From the NCBI GenBank assembly GCA_937951615.1, contig CALFBH010000003.1, positions 23,344 through 87,343 on the forward strand: a DNA stretch of 64,000 nt, written 5' to 3'. Under the pieces are notes generated by a model. The model worked only from the letters and a program-made list of their open reading frames with translations. It was not told the DNA's origin and ran no database searches. This stretch comes from an uncultured Saprospiraceae bacterium. Lineage in GTDB: Bacteria; Bacteroidota; Bacteroidia; Chitinophagales; Saprospiraceae. Position 1 is the first letter of the stretch. Each line of letters opens with the position of its first letter. Of this stretch, positions 10,043 to 19,554 are shown piece after piece. The position numbers and the translations under genes are program-made.

Positions 10043-10079
10043 CACGCTTCTTAAACTTAGGAAGTTTAAGAAGCGTGTT
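10041..10079 (+). terminator. Perfect 18-bp stem-loop between lipoprotein paralogues 1 and 2
   Basis: AACACGCTTCTTAAACTT pairs with its complement around a 3-base loop. The stem begins within the stop codon region of the first lipoprotein gene and is followed by CTTTGTT. It may be a terminator or an attenuator between paralogues. Confidence 0.55.
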
Positions 10080-10101
10080 CTTTGTTCCAATTCAGACCAA
10101 T

Positions 10102-11100
10102 ATGAGATTTTTAACTCTATTGCTGGTATTTGTCGTGTTTTTGTCTTGCGAACAAGAACTCCTGTCGGATATTTCTGAGAAAAAGGATTGTAACTACAAC
10201 TATACAATACCCGAAAACATAGAAAAAGACAGCCTTTTCCCTCTATCTTGTCCTAGCGGAGATTTAGTTTCCTTTCCTGACAGATACCAATATAAATATC
10301 CTTCTTTTAACCCGAATAATAATGATGAAATAGTCTATCGGCGATGGGACGTTGAAACGGGTAATAAAGAACTTTGGAAATTTAATTTTTGTACAGAAGA
10401 ATTATCTTTTGTTGCAGGCAATGCGAATAGTACTAGTGACTGGAGTATAAAAGACTGGATTATTTTTACTGGAACGGATTTAAATATTTGGAAAGTTAAA
10501 TCTAGCGGGGATAATTTGGTGAAACTTACTTTTACAGGAGATTTCAATGTGCAGCCAGATTGGAATTCAACAGGAGAACAATTTATATATAGAGATGGGG
10601 GTGGAAATATAATTATTGCCGATGAAGATGGACTACATCTTGATACTTTGGAAACAATTAGTTCATGCAGTCGATTTAGATGGAAAAATGATAGCATAAT
10701 TATAACCTCAAGAAATGCTGTCAATATTGAAGACCACATAGGTTATTATAATATTTTTACAGATGAGTATTATCATCTGGACCAATTTGACTATTTAGTT
10801 AGTAATTATAATTATGTCGGTGGCTTGTCCTGGTTGGAGAAAGAACAATCGGTTGTATGGCTTAGCCTTATTAATGTCAGCAAAACCAATATCGATACTG
10901 GCGAAAGAACATTACTCAACCAAAGTAACCCCAAGTATCACTACTATCACAGAATGAATACTTCTCCTGACGGAAAAACAATCGCATTATATTGTACGGA
11001 TTTGGAAAATATAGACATCTGTCGGGTTCGACAATATGAGCGTATTTATTTAATGGATGCTAACGGGAGGAATGAGAGGCTGGTGCAGTTTCCTGAATAA
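10102..11100 (+). CDS. TolB/PD40-like propeller lipoprotein (paralogue 2 of 3)
   Basis: 332 residues from the ATG at 10102. An in-frame start 27 bases upstream lies in hairpin DNA and would spoil the lipoprotein signal MRFLTLLLVFVVFLSC, so I reject it. The lipobox Cys is residue 16. The mature protein repeats the paralogue pattern: YPSFNPNNNDEIVYRRWD, WSIKDWIIFTGTDLNIWKVKSSGD, QPDWNSTGEQFIYRDGGG and a last blade with the Asp-Gly motif LMDANGRNERLV. Closest to the next gene downstream (both share WSIKDWI and LVAKTN/NVSKTNI segments), which points to tandem duplication. Function unknown. Confidence 0.75.
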   Translation: MRFLTLLLVFVVFLSCEQELLSDISEKKDCNYNYTIPENIEKDSLFPLSCPSGDLVSFPDRYQYKYPSFNPNNNDEIVYRRWDVETGNKELWKFNFCTEELSFVAGNANSTSDWSIKDWIIFTGTDLNIWKVKSSGDNLVKLTFTGDFNVQPDWNSTGEQFIYRDGGGNIIIADEDGLHLDTLETISSCSRFRWKNDSIIITSRNAVNIEDHIGYYNIFTDEYYHLDQFDYLVSNYNYVGGLSWLEKEQSVVWLSLINVSKTNIDTGERTLLNQSNPKYHYYHRMNTSPDGKTIALYCTDLENIDICRVRQYERIYLMDANGRNERLVQFPE

Positions 11101-11112
11101 ACAATTTAAATA

Positions 11113-12120
11113 ATGAAAAATTACGGTCTATTTGTTCTGTATCTATTGTTCCTATTTTCCTGTAAGCAGGAAGCACTAACAAATCGTATATGTAGCCTGC
11201 CATACTCTGAACCCGCAATAAATATTGATACCACAGTAGCACTTACATTTAACCCCTACGATCCGGGCATATTATTTGCCAATAAATACGAATATTTTAA
11301 ACCTTGTTTCAATCCAAATAACGCTGACCAGGTTGTGTATAATCGTCTGGAAAGGAATATACAGGAACCTACACTTCAGTTATTTGATTTTTGCGAAGGA
11401 GAAATTATAGCACTTGTTAATTGTCGTCAATATACTGCTATGGATTGGAGCATAAAAGACTGGATAGTTTTTGTAGCACGAGACACTACACTCTGGAAAA
11501 TCAAATCCAATGGAGACAGTCTAACCCGACTTACCTATAAGAAGCGTGACCGTGCCCCTGTCTGGGACGACTGGGGAGAGCGACTTATATATAAAAATGG
11601 CGGATTGAGTGAGTTTCATACAAAACGACTTATTATGGCTGATGAAAATGGTATCACCATAGACACGCTACATGATTTAACCAACTCTACAGCTTTTAAC
11701 TGGGTGGGAAATGATAGAGTATTAGCAACTTTAGACCCGGAGCATCCCGATTATGGTATAGGTTATTATAACCTGACGACAGGCATATATGAACGTATAG
11801 ACTACCCCACCTTTGATATTCCCGAATATAATGTTATTGAACATCTGGCATGGCTGGAAAATGAACAATCTATTGTATGGCAAACACCACTTCTAGTCGC
11901 TAAAACGAATATCCAGACCAAAGAACGAACCGTGCTTGCCGAGGGTTTTCCGTCCAAGCGATTTTACGGCAGATTTGATATATCAGAGGATGAGCAGCAG
12001 ATTATTATTCATCGTTACGAATGGGATTTTCTCAATATAGGTGCGGTATATGAGACCAATCATCTTTACATGATGAATATAGATGGAAGTGATAGACGTA
12101 AGGTGCTGCTGCCAGAATAA
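11113..12120 (+). CDS. TolB/PD40-like propeller lipoprotein (paralogue 3 of 3)
   Basis: 335 residues. Lipoprotein signal MKNYGLFVLYLLFLFSC, Cys at residue 17. Starts only 12 bases after the previous stop, so the two are very likely on one mRNA. Blades: FKPCFNPNNADQVVYNR, MDWSIKDWIVFVARDTTLWKIKSNGDSLTRLT, APVWDDWGERLIYKNGG and a final LYMMNIDGSDRRKVLLPE. The final 'DGSDRRKV' is the usual end of a TolB-type blade. Same unknown envelope role as its two neighbours. The run ends here, because the next gene faces the other way. Confidence 0.75.
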   Translation: MKNYGLFVLYLLFLFSCKQEALTNRICSLPYSEPAINIDTTVALTFNPYDPGILFANKYEYFKPCFNPNNADQVVYNRLERNIQEPTLQLFDFCEGEIIALVNCRQYTAMDWSIKDWIVFVARDTTLWKIKSNGDSLTRLTYKKRDRAPVWDDWGERLIYKNGGLSEFHTKRLIMADENGITIDTLHDLTNSTAFNWVGNDRVLATLDPEHPDYGIGYYNLTTGIYERIDYPTFDIPEYNVIEHLAWLENEQSIVWQTPLLVAKTNIQTKERTVLAEGFPSKRFYGRFDISEDEQQIIIHRYEWDFLNIGAVYETNHLYMMNIDGSDRRKVLLPE

Positions 12121-12180
12121 GCAATTAGAAAATCAATTCGTAATTCGTAATTGAAAAATTAGTAATTAAACGATTTCTAA
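12121..12180. repeat. AATTCGTAATTCGTAATT phrase repeat between converging genes
   Basis: A tract of AATTCGTAATT units (12134-12172), the same phrase as at 5164-5200 and 15438-15462. It lies between the converging third lipoprotein gene and the TPR gene. Confidence 0.55.
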
Positions 12181-15100
12181 TCAATTCCCATTCGGCACTA
12201 TAGCCGGCTCCATCTCCAGATTTCCACCAGTAGACTGTGTAGCGGGCATAATGCGAGTCCCAGCACTTTCAAGCTGATTCAGCCTAGCCAGTTTTTCTTT
12301 GGCGGAAGCCAATACATCATCATCCAGCGTATAATTTTCGATGATACTTTCCAGCGAAGCGCGGGCATTGAAATAATCCTTTTTTTCTGTGAAAATATCA
12401 GCCAGCAAGACCACACTTTTGCCTAGCCAGTAATCATAGCCTGCAATTTCATTATTGGTATTGAGGGCTAATTGTTGGGCAACTTCCAGGTCGCGTTGCA
12501 GGTAATAAATATAAGCGACCTGATATCGGGATTCGGCAGCCCGCTCATCTTTGGTCAATTGGATGACTTCATTGAAATTATTGAGGGCAATGGCGTATTT
12601 ATTTTCAGACAATGCGCTTTTAGCGACGTAAAAAGCAATCTCCGCCTTTTCGCGTTCTGTGATGCGCGGGTCTTTTTTTAGCGTACTCGCCAGTTCATAC
12701 TGACCAGAGAGCAAGTTGGCGCGATGCGCACTACGAATGACGCCAAGTTTGGCTTTGAAACGATTATCTTCTGTGCTGGCAAGTGCGGCCAGTTGTTCAT
12801 ATAAAGCGGTAGCCGCAGCAAAATCTTTTTTATGATTATAAGCAATATTAGCAGCTTTACTGGCGGCAGATTCTGCATAGCTGCTGCTGCCTTTTTCTAC
12901 GACATACATGTAGTCACTAAAAGATTTGTCGTAATCTTTCAATACATAATAACTTTCTCCTCGTTTGTAATAAGCGGTGAGCGTAGCCGTACTTCTTGGA
13001 TACTTGGCAATATAATCGGTATAACTTTTCGCAGCCCGCACAAAGTCGCCATTTCCATAATGCGATTCGGCAGCTTTGAACTTGATGGCTTCTTTCTCTT
13101 CATCTTTCACCTCATAACCCGGAATACTTTCTTTAAAGGCAATATAACCGTCAGGATCATCCAGTTCGATATAAATTTCCTCAATACCATTGAGGGCATC
13201 GCGGGCTTCCTGCGAGTTGGGATTATTGGCAAAAACGCGTTTATAATGCTCCAGTGCTTCCCGATTTTCGCCCAGATTGACATTAATTAAACCCAGTTTG
13301 AGCAAAGCCTGATTAGAGAAATCGCTGTTTGGATAACGGTTCAGTAATTTTTCAAACATCCTTGCTGAAGGTTCCAGTTTTCCAATGGTCAGATAGGTTT
13401 CACCGACACTAAAAACAGCATCATCGGCATAATCTGACTTGGGATGTTTTTTATACAATTCCTCCATAGCCAATACGCCATCTGCCGGGTCATTAGGATT
13501 GCTGAGTCCTTTGATAATTCCGCGCTGATACATGGCATAATCGTAGCCGTCATAATCGTACTTCACGACATCGCCATAATATTGTAAAGCCTTATCGTAA
13601 TCATTTTGTTTGAAATAACAATCGGCTGCACGAAGCGTAGCATCTGGCAATATCCGGTTTTTGACATCCTCATTTTCCAGTTTATTCAGATTTAGGCGTA
13701 AGCCATTCACGGCATCCTGGAAGAAGTTGGTCGCTGTCGCGTAATTTTTTTGTTTTAAATAGCTGTAGCCAATATTATAATTGGCGGTGTGCTCGGAAGA
13801 TTCGTCTGGCAGGTCAGAGCGGGTTTGTGCTAGGCTGACAAATTTTCCAAAATTAGAAATAGCACTGTTATAATCATTTTCAAAATAACTCATTTCGCCA
13901 AGCCAGTACAGAGTCAGTGCCTTGATCTTTCCATCTGGAGAATTTTGAAGCGATTTTTGAAAGGCAGTTCGGGCATCCTCTCTTTCACCATCATTATAAA
14001 GTTGAACGCCTCGATTATAGGCTACTTTTTGATAAGCGACTTCAATTTGGGGCGTCTTTTCGGGCAGATTTTCTATCAAAGACAAAGTACCTGCGTAATC
14101 GGTGGAGTTGAGAAAAAGCGCACTCAGCAATCGTTGAGCTTCTGCATAATGTGTGGCCGCTGGCTTAATGTCTTGCAGTACGCGCAGTGCATTCCGGTCA
14201 TCGCCTAGCTCATAGGAAACTTTTGCATAATTAAAATTGCAGGTTTCCTGAATGCCTTTGTCATAATCCATCTTAGCTGCCTGCTGAAATACATTGCGAG
14301 CGGTGTTTTTATCGTTCGTCTTCAAATAGCTGTCTGCCAGATTGTATAAAGCATTTTGCCCCAAAGGGCTATCCACACTGCGCAGCTCTTCAAAATTAGC
14401 AATAGCTTTGTCGTACTGTCCAACCTTATATTGGGCGAAAGCCAGTTGATAGACATCTTTGTCGGTAAGTTGCGCTATTTTAGCTTTATGATTTTCCAAA
14501 AAAGGGAGGGCTTCTTCGTATTGTTCTTTTTCAAAATAAGCACTGCCGACCAGCTTATTAATTTCCCCGATGTACTTAATGTCATTGATAAGCGCGAGCG
14601 GTTCAGCATATTCGATAAGTTCATCGTATTGATTGCGGGCAAAATAAATCTGAGCAATATAATAAGGAACAACGCGACTGTATTTTTTGGAATTGCTGAC
14701 CTTCATAAAACTGGTCAGTGCTTCTTCATAATCATCTTCAAAAAAAGCAGTAACGCCGTAATAATAATTGGAAGGATAATAATAGACATCTTCCACGTCT
14801 TTGATTTCTCCAAATTGTTGTCGGGCTTCCGCAAATTTTTTCCGAACAAAATAAGAATAAGCCAGCTTAAATTTCAGGTGACTGATCTGTTCATTGTCCA
14901 GTTTATACACATCCACACGCTCCAAAAAACGAATTGCTTTTTCGTAGTCTTGCGTATTATAATAATAATCTCCCATTTCCAGCTTGGCAAAATCAGCCAC
15001 GGCAGCCGGTTCGTATTCGCGGATAAAATCGAGAATCAGTCGTTCACCATCAGGGCGATTGAGTCGAATAGCACTCATAGCATAATGGAGTTTGGCACGT

Positions 15101-15321
15101 TCGACCAACATGCCATTGCGGGCAGGCTCGTGTGGTTGGCGTTCCTGTTGCATGACTTTCAGAAATTCCTGTTGGGCTTCCCCAAACAAGCCTTCCTCAT
15201 AGAAGTACATGCCTTGCTTATATGCCTGATGAATATCGCTAAAAATAGCCGTTTCCTGTGCCATTATAGACAAGCAGCCAATAATGGAAAACAATAAGGT
15301 ATAAATGGTCTTTTGAATCAT
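12181..15321 (-). CDS. Large secreted TPR-repeat protein
   Basis: 1046 residues. The start at 15321 (MIQKTIYTLLFSIIGCLSIMAQ, a Sec signal) is preferred. The 15 residues that an upstream ATG at 15366 would add (MTTTLQHDNTSTRKD) are encoded by a GTGTTGTTG phrase repeat. The whole mature chain is built of tetratricopeptide units with the A-x-x-x-x-F/Y-x-x-x pattern, for example FGEAQQEFLKVMQQ, DYEKAIRFLERV, QYDKAIANFEEL and DYDKALQYYGDVVKYD. Such ~1000-residue periplasmic or outer-membrane-associated TPR proteins are common in Bacteroidota and often lie beside a plug-less barrel like the one at 3369. A protein-protein scaffold role is inferred; no catalytic motif is seen. Confidence 0.8.
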   Translation of the reverse strand: MIQKTIYTLLFSIIGCLSIMAQETAIFSDIHQAYKQGMYFYEEGLFGEAQQEFLKVMQQERQPHEPARNGMLVERAKLHYAMSAIRLNRPDGERLILDFIREYEPAAVADFAKLEMGDYYYNTQDYEKAIRFLERVDVYKLDNEQISHLKFKLAYSYFVRKKFAEARQQFGEIKDVEDVYYYPSNYYYGVTAFFEDDYEEALTSFMKVSNSKKYSRVVPYYIAQIYFARNQYDELIEYAEPLALINDIKYIGEINKLVGSAYFEKEQYEEALPFLENHKAKIAQLTDKDVYQLAFAQYKVGQYDKAIANFEELRSVDSPLGQNALYNLADSYLKTNDKNTARNVFQQAAKMDYDKGIQETCNFNYAKVSYELGDDRNALRVLQDIKPAATHYAEAQRLLSALFLNSTDYAGTLSLIENLPEKTPQIEVAYQKVAYNRGVQLYNDGEREDARTAFQKSLQNSPDGKIKALTLYWLGEMSYFENDYNSAISNFGKFVSLAQTRSDLPDESSEHTANYNIGYSYLKQKNYATATNFFQDAVNGLRLNLNKLENEDVKNRILPDATLRAADCYFKQNDYDKALQYYGDVVKYDYDGYDYAMYQRGIIKGLSNPNDPADGVLAMEELYKKHPKSDYADDAVFSVGETYLTIGKLEPSARMFEKLLNRYPNSDFSNQALLKLGLINVNLGENREALEHYKRVFANNPNSQEARDALNGIEEIYIELDDPDGYIAFKESIPGYEVKDEEKEAIKFKAAESHYGNGDFVRAAKSYTDYIAKYPRSTATLTAYYKRGESYYVLKDYDKSFSDYMYVVEKGSSSYAESAASKAANIAYNHKKDFAAATALYEQLAALASTEDNRFKAKLGVIRSAHRANLLSGQYELASTLKKDPRITEREKAEIAFYVAKSALSENKYAIALNNFNEVIQLTKDERAAESRYQVAYIYYLQRDLEVAQQLALNTNNEIAGYDYWLGKSVVLLADIFTEKKDYFNARASLESIIENYTLDDDVLASAKEKLARLNQLESAGTRIMPATQSTGGNLEMEPAIVPNGN

Positions 15322-15684
15322 ATCTTTACGTGTTGAGGTGTTGTCGTGTTGAAGTGTTGTTGTCATGTTATTTACTCATTCACTCATTCATTTCCCACCA
15401 AAAAGTACAAAAAAATGAGAACTTAGTTACCAACGATTCAATTCGTAATTTGTAATTCATAATTAACTCATTACGATAACGTGGCGAATATATGAAAATT
15501 TCATGCCCGTATGGATATTTCGGGCTGAAAAATGGGAATTGCAGCAGATGATTCATAAGAAAAAAACTACTTTTGGAGGAGAATGTAAAAATGTGAAGCT
15601 GTTTTATGTCGATAGTCCATGGTCAATAGTCGATAGACAGGATGGACCATCGACATTGACCATCGACCAAAACACTTGCAAAGT
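15322..15684. repeat. Intergenic phrase repeats, no gene
   Basis: Three different phrase sets follow one another: GTGTTG(A/T) units at 15326-15365, AATTCGTAATT units at 15438-15462, and TCGATAGTCCATGGTCAATAG with its inverted counterpart GGACCATCGACATTGACC at 15608-15668. The last ends 16 bases before the ThiE-like start codon. A short open frame at 15503-15688 consists largely of this repeat and is not a gene. Confidence 0.55.
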
Positions 15685-16290
15685 ATGAAGCTAATTTTAC
15701 TCACAGCACCAGATCATCAGCCTGACGAAACCAGTCAGATCAACCAGTTTTTTGAAGCGGGTTTGCCTGCGCTGCATGTCCATAAACCAGATTGGAATGT
15801 GGAACAACTGATTGCCTATTTTAATGAAATTGATGCTAAGTGGCACAAGCAGATTGTACTACACGCCTATCCGCACAATCTGAATGAGGAGTATCCATTA
15901 AATGCGTTGAATATCAAGTTAAAAGGCATTCATCAGCCGGAGCGGGTGCGTCAGGACACTATGCCGCTACCTGATAAATTTAAAGTTATTTCTACCTCGT
16001 TTCACTATATCAAGGACTTGCTAGCTTGCAAAGGAGACTATGATTACCTGTTCATCAGTCCCATTTTCAACAGCATTTCCAAACAAGGCTATCAGGCCGC
16101 ATTTGATTTGGAGGAGCTGAAAACAGCTTTGGCGAAAAGCCAGCATCAGGTCATAGCACTAGGCGGCATCGACGCTGATAAGATTGCGACGGTGCGTGAG
16201 CTGGGCTTTGCGGGCATTGGGGTTTTGGGTGGCGTTTGGGGGGCGGCAGCGCCCTTAGAGGCTGTTGAGAGATTATTGGCTAAATGCTAA
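15685..16290 (+). CDS. thiE-like: Thiamine phosphate synthase / TenI family protein
   Basis: 201 residues from the ATG at 15685; a TTG nine bases upstream is in frame but less likely. A TIM-barrel of the ThiE/TenI type: LPALHVHKPDW (ThiE has LxQxRxK here), KVISTSFHYI for the GxSxH loop, YLFISPIFNSISKQGY matching the GP-F-T-SK substrate loop, and the phosphate-binding end VIALGGIDADKI ... GFAGIGVLGGVW. ThiE joins the thiazole and pyrimidine phosphates in vitamin B1 synthesis. No other thi genes are adjacent, and the canonical Q-x-R-x-K is replaced by H-x-H-K. A TenI-like or altered function is therefore possible. Confidence 0.75.
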   Translation: MKLILLTAPDHQPDETSQINQFFEAGLPALHVHKPDWNVEQLIAYFNEIDAKWHKQIVLHAYPHNLNEEYPLNALNIKLKGIHQPERVRQDTMPLPDKFKVISTSFHYIKDLLACKGDYDYLFISPIFNSISKQGYQAAFDLEELKTALAKSQHQVIALGGIDADKIATVRELGFAGIGVLGGVWGAAAPLEAVERLLAKC

Positions 16291-16321
16291 GAGCAGGTCT
16301 AAATTTAACAGGCTTTTTTAT

Positions 16322-16329
16322 TACTTTTG
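16322..16329 (+). promoter_or_regulatory. Bacteroidota -7 box TACTTTTG
   Basis: TACTTTTG fits TANNTTTG and lies 40 bases before the ATG at 16369. No clear TTTG -33 element is seen at the right spacing. Confidence 0.4.
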
Positions 16330-16368
16330 TGCTGCCTGTTTCTAAGAACAATCAACAGACACACATCC

Positions 16369-19300
16369 ATGAATCAATACACACATTTTTTGCCACAACA
16401 TCGTCCGGAATTTTCCGACCTTTTTGCATTAAACGATAATGTAGACGATGTAAGCAGCTTTGTAGAAGCCATACTCGCAGGAAAACCTGCGGAATTGCTT
16501 TGCACAAGCAAACTGGAAGAAGGCGAACAGTTGATCGGCTATCCTATTTTGTTTCGAAAAGGCGAGCAGGAAAGCGCAGCAATCACTGCACCTTTGTTTT
16601 TGTGGCGCGTAAAAGTCGTGCAGGAAGGATTAAATCGAGTCGTACAATATACTGGGAATCAGCCGGAATACAATCAGGAATTGAAGACCTACCTGAACAG
16701 TCAGTCCGATGCTTCTTTCGATTGGCTCGCTCAGGCGGGACGTGATTTGTCCTTGCCAGCTTTGCGTTCGCTCTGTGAGCAATTGTCAGAAAAGCTGGAT
16801 TTACTGAAACTCGATTACGATATACCTGTCCGTGCCTTACCGAATGATGTTCTGCTTTATGCCTGGACGAAAGGCAAAGGGCGCATTCACTGGTCTGGAG
16901 CCTTAGGTAAATTTGGAGGCACACATTCAGGCACGACACTTGTCGAAAGAACAAGCCCTACGACATCTGTTCAGCGAGAAGTAGAACAGCCGAGCCAAGC
17001 TGAGCCTTTAGCCCTGGAGAGAACGACAAAACCCGTTCTCCGACCCATCAGAACATATCAATTCACGACACTGGATACCGACCCGGTACAATCAAGTGCC
17101 TTACGCGATCTGGATACAGAAGCCAATGCACTGTTCTCAGGCACATCAGGCACAGGCAAAACACATTTGTTGGTCGCAGCACTCGTCAATCTACTCGCCA
17201 ATGAGCGCAAGACATTGGTCTTGGCAAAAAGCCCTACCGATTTGCGTAAAATAAAACGGCAGTTGGAAATTCAGGGACTAGAGAAACTAGCTGTATTGAT
17301 AGACGAGCCTTTTTATGATAAAAATGATTTTGTTACCCGCTTACGCGAAAATTATAACCAGAAAAAAAATACAGACCATAAGGCAGATGAATTTCAACTG
17401 CTCATGAACCAAAGCAAACGCCGCACAGCTAGTCTGAATGAAGGCGACCGCGCTTTGAACCGTATCATTTTTGGCGAATCAACCTGGAGTGGGGTAGTGG
17501 GGCGTTTTTTGGAAAGCCATACTCGCCAGGGGCGAGAATTGCTGGATAGCCAGTTGAGTACCCGCGCCTATCAGTTTAATTACGAAGAATACCAGACACT
17601 CAAACGTGACCTCTTGCGTTGCCGCGAATTGTATGATGCACTGAATACACTCAAGCATCCATTGGAAAGTCTGAATCCCGACCTTTTCCAAAAATATGCG
17701 GATGCAAATGAAGCAGGCGAGTTTGCTAGTGAGACGATTCAGGAATTGAGCAGAGAAGCCCGTACATTATACCATGAACACATCGGATTGACGGAGTCTT
17801 ATGGACGTTCTTTATACAATCATTATGAATCGCATTACGAACAAACAAAAGATCAAACCAATGCATTGCATGATTCGATAGGTGACCACAGCGACCAGTA
17901 TGGAGAAGATTTTACAGATACAGGGACATTCAAGAATACACGCTTGCGACTGGCGGGTATTTTTTCAAAACAAAAACGACAGGTACTCAATCGTAAAAAG
18001 CAATTTCAGGAAGAGTATGAGCAGCTTCAAGGGAAACATAAGAAAACTGGTTATTTTGATTATAACTTTACAGCACCAAGTGGGGAAGGATTTGACAGAG
18101 TAGAACGCGATTTAGAATATTTTTCAGAAGCTTTGAATGACTGGAAACAAGACATCCCGAAAGTAGTGGGAATGGCAGTTCAGAATCTCAATGCGACGAC
18201 CGCTTACGCGGAATTGGGCTATAACCAACGACTGAAAAAAGCAGAGTCGAATTATGAAGCCTTTATTCAAGAAATAAATGACCTGAGCCTATTTGAAGAG
18301 TTTTTCAATAGCGACGATACGACTTTATTGAAAAGAAGAAAATACCTAGAAGAACTGTTAGACAAACTGGAAATCCTGCAATATAATGTGCGCGATTTTG
18401 ATGACTTTTATCAGTGGAAAAGACATTGGACAGGACTGGGAGAAAACTCGCAACGACTAGTCAAGGCATTGGTTAAAGTCCGCCCTTCCGACTGGGAAGC
18501 TGCATTTAAAAGTTGGTATTACCATCATCTGCTGAATAGAGAATATATCGCTTCATTGCCACATAATAATTCGGTTTTTGGAGATTTTGCCGAAGAACGA
18601 AATACCATAAAAACACAACTTCCTCAGCACATTCTGGGCAACTGGCAAAGCAATTATGCCCGTCAAACCGCTGCGCTAAAACAGCAAAACAGCGGTATGT
18701 ATAATGATCTTTTTGTCAAAAAAGCAACGGCTACACAAAGCGCGTCTCTGGATCGTTTGTTTAGCGACCGCTTTAATGTACTGATTGATCTATTTCCAAT
18801 TGTACTGACAACACCCGAAGTCGTAAATAAACTCTTCCCCGATCGTCCGGATATTTTTGACTTAGTGGCTTTTGAAAATGCCCACGAACTAAGATCAGAG
18901 GATTGCAAAAAAGCCCTGCGACAAGGCAAACGCCGCTGGATACTAGCCGACTCCGGTATGGGGACAGCGGACAGCTTAGTGCATTTAGCGAAGCGAAGAG
19001 GCTACCGTTCTTACAACCTGAATATTCCGCACAGTGCCAGACAAATCAACTTGGGTACTAAATTATCAGCAAGTGAGCAGACACAATTATTTGCCCAAAC
19101 CAGTCGGTTTGCTGAGGAAATTGCCCATGCAATAGAAGGTAAAATTCACTTTGGTAGAATCAAACAAGAACAATTAGTCGGTGATATTCCGGTAGAGCTG
19201 ATCATTCAATCCGAAACAGGCGGAAAGCCCGTTGCCATTTTATGCGACAGCTTTTTTACCAATAATGAAGCAGCTGCCTACGGCTGGGAACGCCAACAAC

Positions 19301-19407
19301 GTGCTGACTTGGAAAAACAAGGCTACAAAATTTACGATTGTTGGTCAGTAAACTGGTGGAGAGAACCGGAAGCAGAAGCCAAAAAACTGATTCAATTTCT
19401 GCGATAA
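16369..19407 (+). CDS. Degenerate DUF4011-type SF1 helicase fused to a REase-like domain
   Basis: 1012 residues from the ATG at 16369, about 40 bases behind a -7 box. The N-terminal part (IGYPILFRKGEQ, APLFLWRVKVV) resembles the entry region of DUF4011 helicases. Walker A is intact at residues 258-265 (GTSGTGKT), followed by NERKTLVLAKSPTDLRKIKRQL. About 500 residues of helical, charged insert come next. The LFPIVLTTPEVV ... FDLVAFENAHEL block aligns with helicase motif II (normally FDLVIFDEASQ), so the catalytic Asp-Glu pair is Glu-Asn. Motifs IV-VI of a second RecA domain are not seen. The end (PVAILCDSFF ... ERQQRADLEKQGYKIYDCWSVNWWREP) matches the shape of MTES_1575/Vsr-like nuclease domains. 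A defence-related ATPase with a weakened motor is the best reading. Confidence 0.6.
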   Translation: MNQYTHFLPQHRPEFSDLFALNDNVDDVSSFVEAILAGKPAELLCTSKLEEGEQLIGYPILFRKGEQESAAITAPLFLWRVKVVQEGLNRVVQYTGNQPEYNQELKTYLNSQSDASFDWLAQAGRDLSLPALRSLCEQLSEKLDLLKLDYDIPVRALPNDVLLYAWTKGKGRIHWSGALGKFGGTHSGTTLVERTSPTTSVQREVEQPSQAEPLALERTTKPVLRPIRTYQFTTLDTDPVQSSALRDLDTEANALFSGTSGTGKTHLLVAALVNLLANERKTLVLAKSPTDLRKIKRQLEIQGLEKLAVLIDEPFYDKNDFVTRLRENYNQKKNTDHKADEFQLLMNQSKRRTASLNEGDRALNRIIFGESTWSGVVGRFLESHTRQGRELLDSQLSTRAYQFNYEEYQTLKRDLLRCRELYDALNTLKHPLESLNPDLFQKYADANEAGEFASETIQELSREARTLYHEHIGLTESYGRSLYNHYESHYEQTKDQTNALHDSIGDHSDQYGEDFTDTGTFKNTRLRLAGIFSKQKRQVLNRKKQFQEEYEQLQGKHKKTGYFDYNFTAPSGEGFDRVERDLEYFSEALNDWKQDIPKVVGMAVQNLNATTAYAELGYNQRLKKAESNYEAFIQEINDLSLFEEFFNSDDTTLLKRRKYLEELLDKLEILQYNVRDFDDFYQWKRHWTGLGENSQRLVKALVKVRPSDWEAAFKSWYYHHLLNREYIASLPHNNSVFGDFAEERNTIKTQLPQHILGNWQSNYARQTAALKQQNSGMYNDLFVKKATATQSASLDRLFSDRFNVLIDLFPIVLTTPEVVNKLFPDRPDIFDLVAFENAHELRSEDCKKALRQGKRRWILADSGMGTADSLVHLAKRRGYRSYNLNIPHSARQINLGTKLSASEQTQLFAQTSRFAEEIAHAIEGKIHFGRIKQEQLVGDIPVELIIQSETGGKPVAILCDSFFTNNEAAAYGWERQQRADLEKQGYKIYDCWSVNWWREPEAEAKKLIQFLR

Positions 19408-19439
19408 TTACAAATTACGAATAATACATTATAGCGAAA

Positions 19440-19554
19440 TTCTCTTAGTGACCCTTCTCCACGATAGCTATACGGCTTCATGTCCCTCAGTGGTAAAAAA
19501 TACGCCCCGATGCGCAACCCAACAACCCGAAACCCGCAACCCAACACACCAATC
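19440..19554. repeat. Left copy of direct repeat flanking the LAS-peptidase gene
   Basis: CTCTTAGTGACCCTTC ... CAGTGGTAAAAAATACGCC ... CCCAACAACCCGAAACCCGC. The same order of phrases recurs at 20399-20498. It also includes GATAGCTATACGGCTTC, found again near 59945. Confidence 0.6.

Noticed and set aside
14356..15297. 313-residue rightward frame
   Set aside because: It is antisense to the TPR gene, rich in Phe and Ile as expected from reverse-read charged helices, with no signal or domain.
15503..15688. 61-residue frame before the ThiE-like gene
   Set aside because: Much of it is the TCGATAGTCCATGG phrase repeat, and it overlaps the next start.
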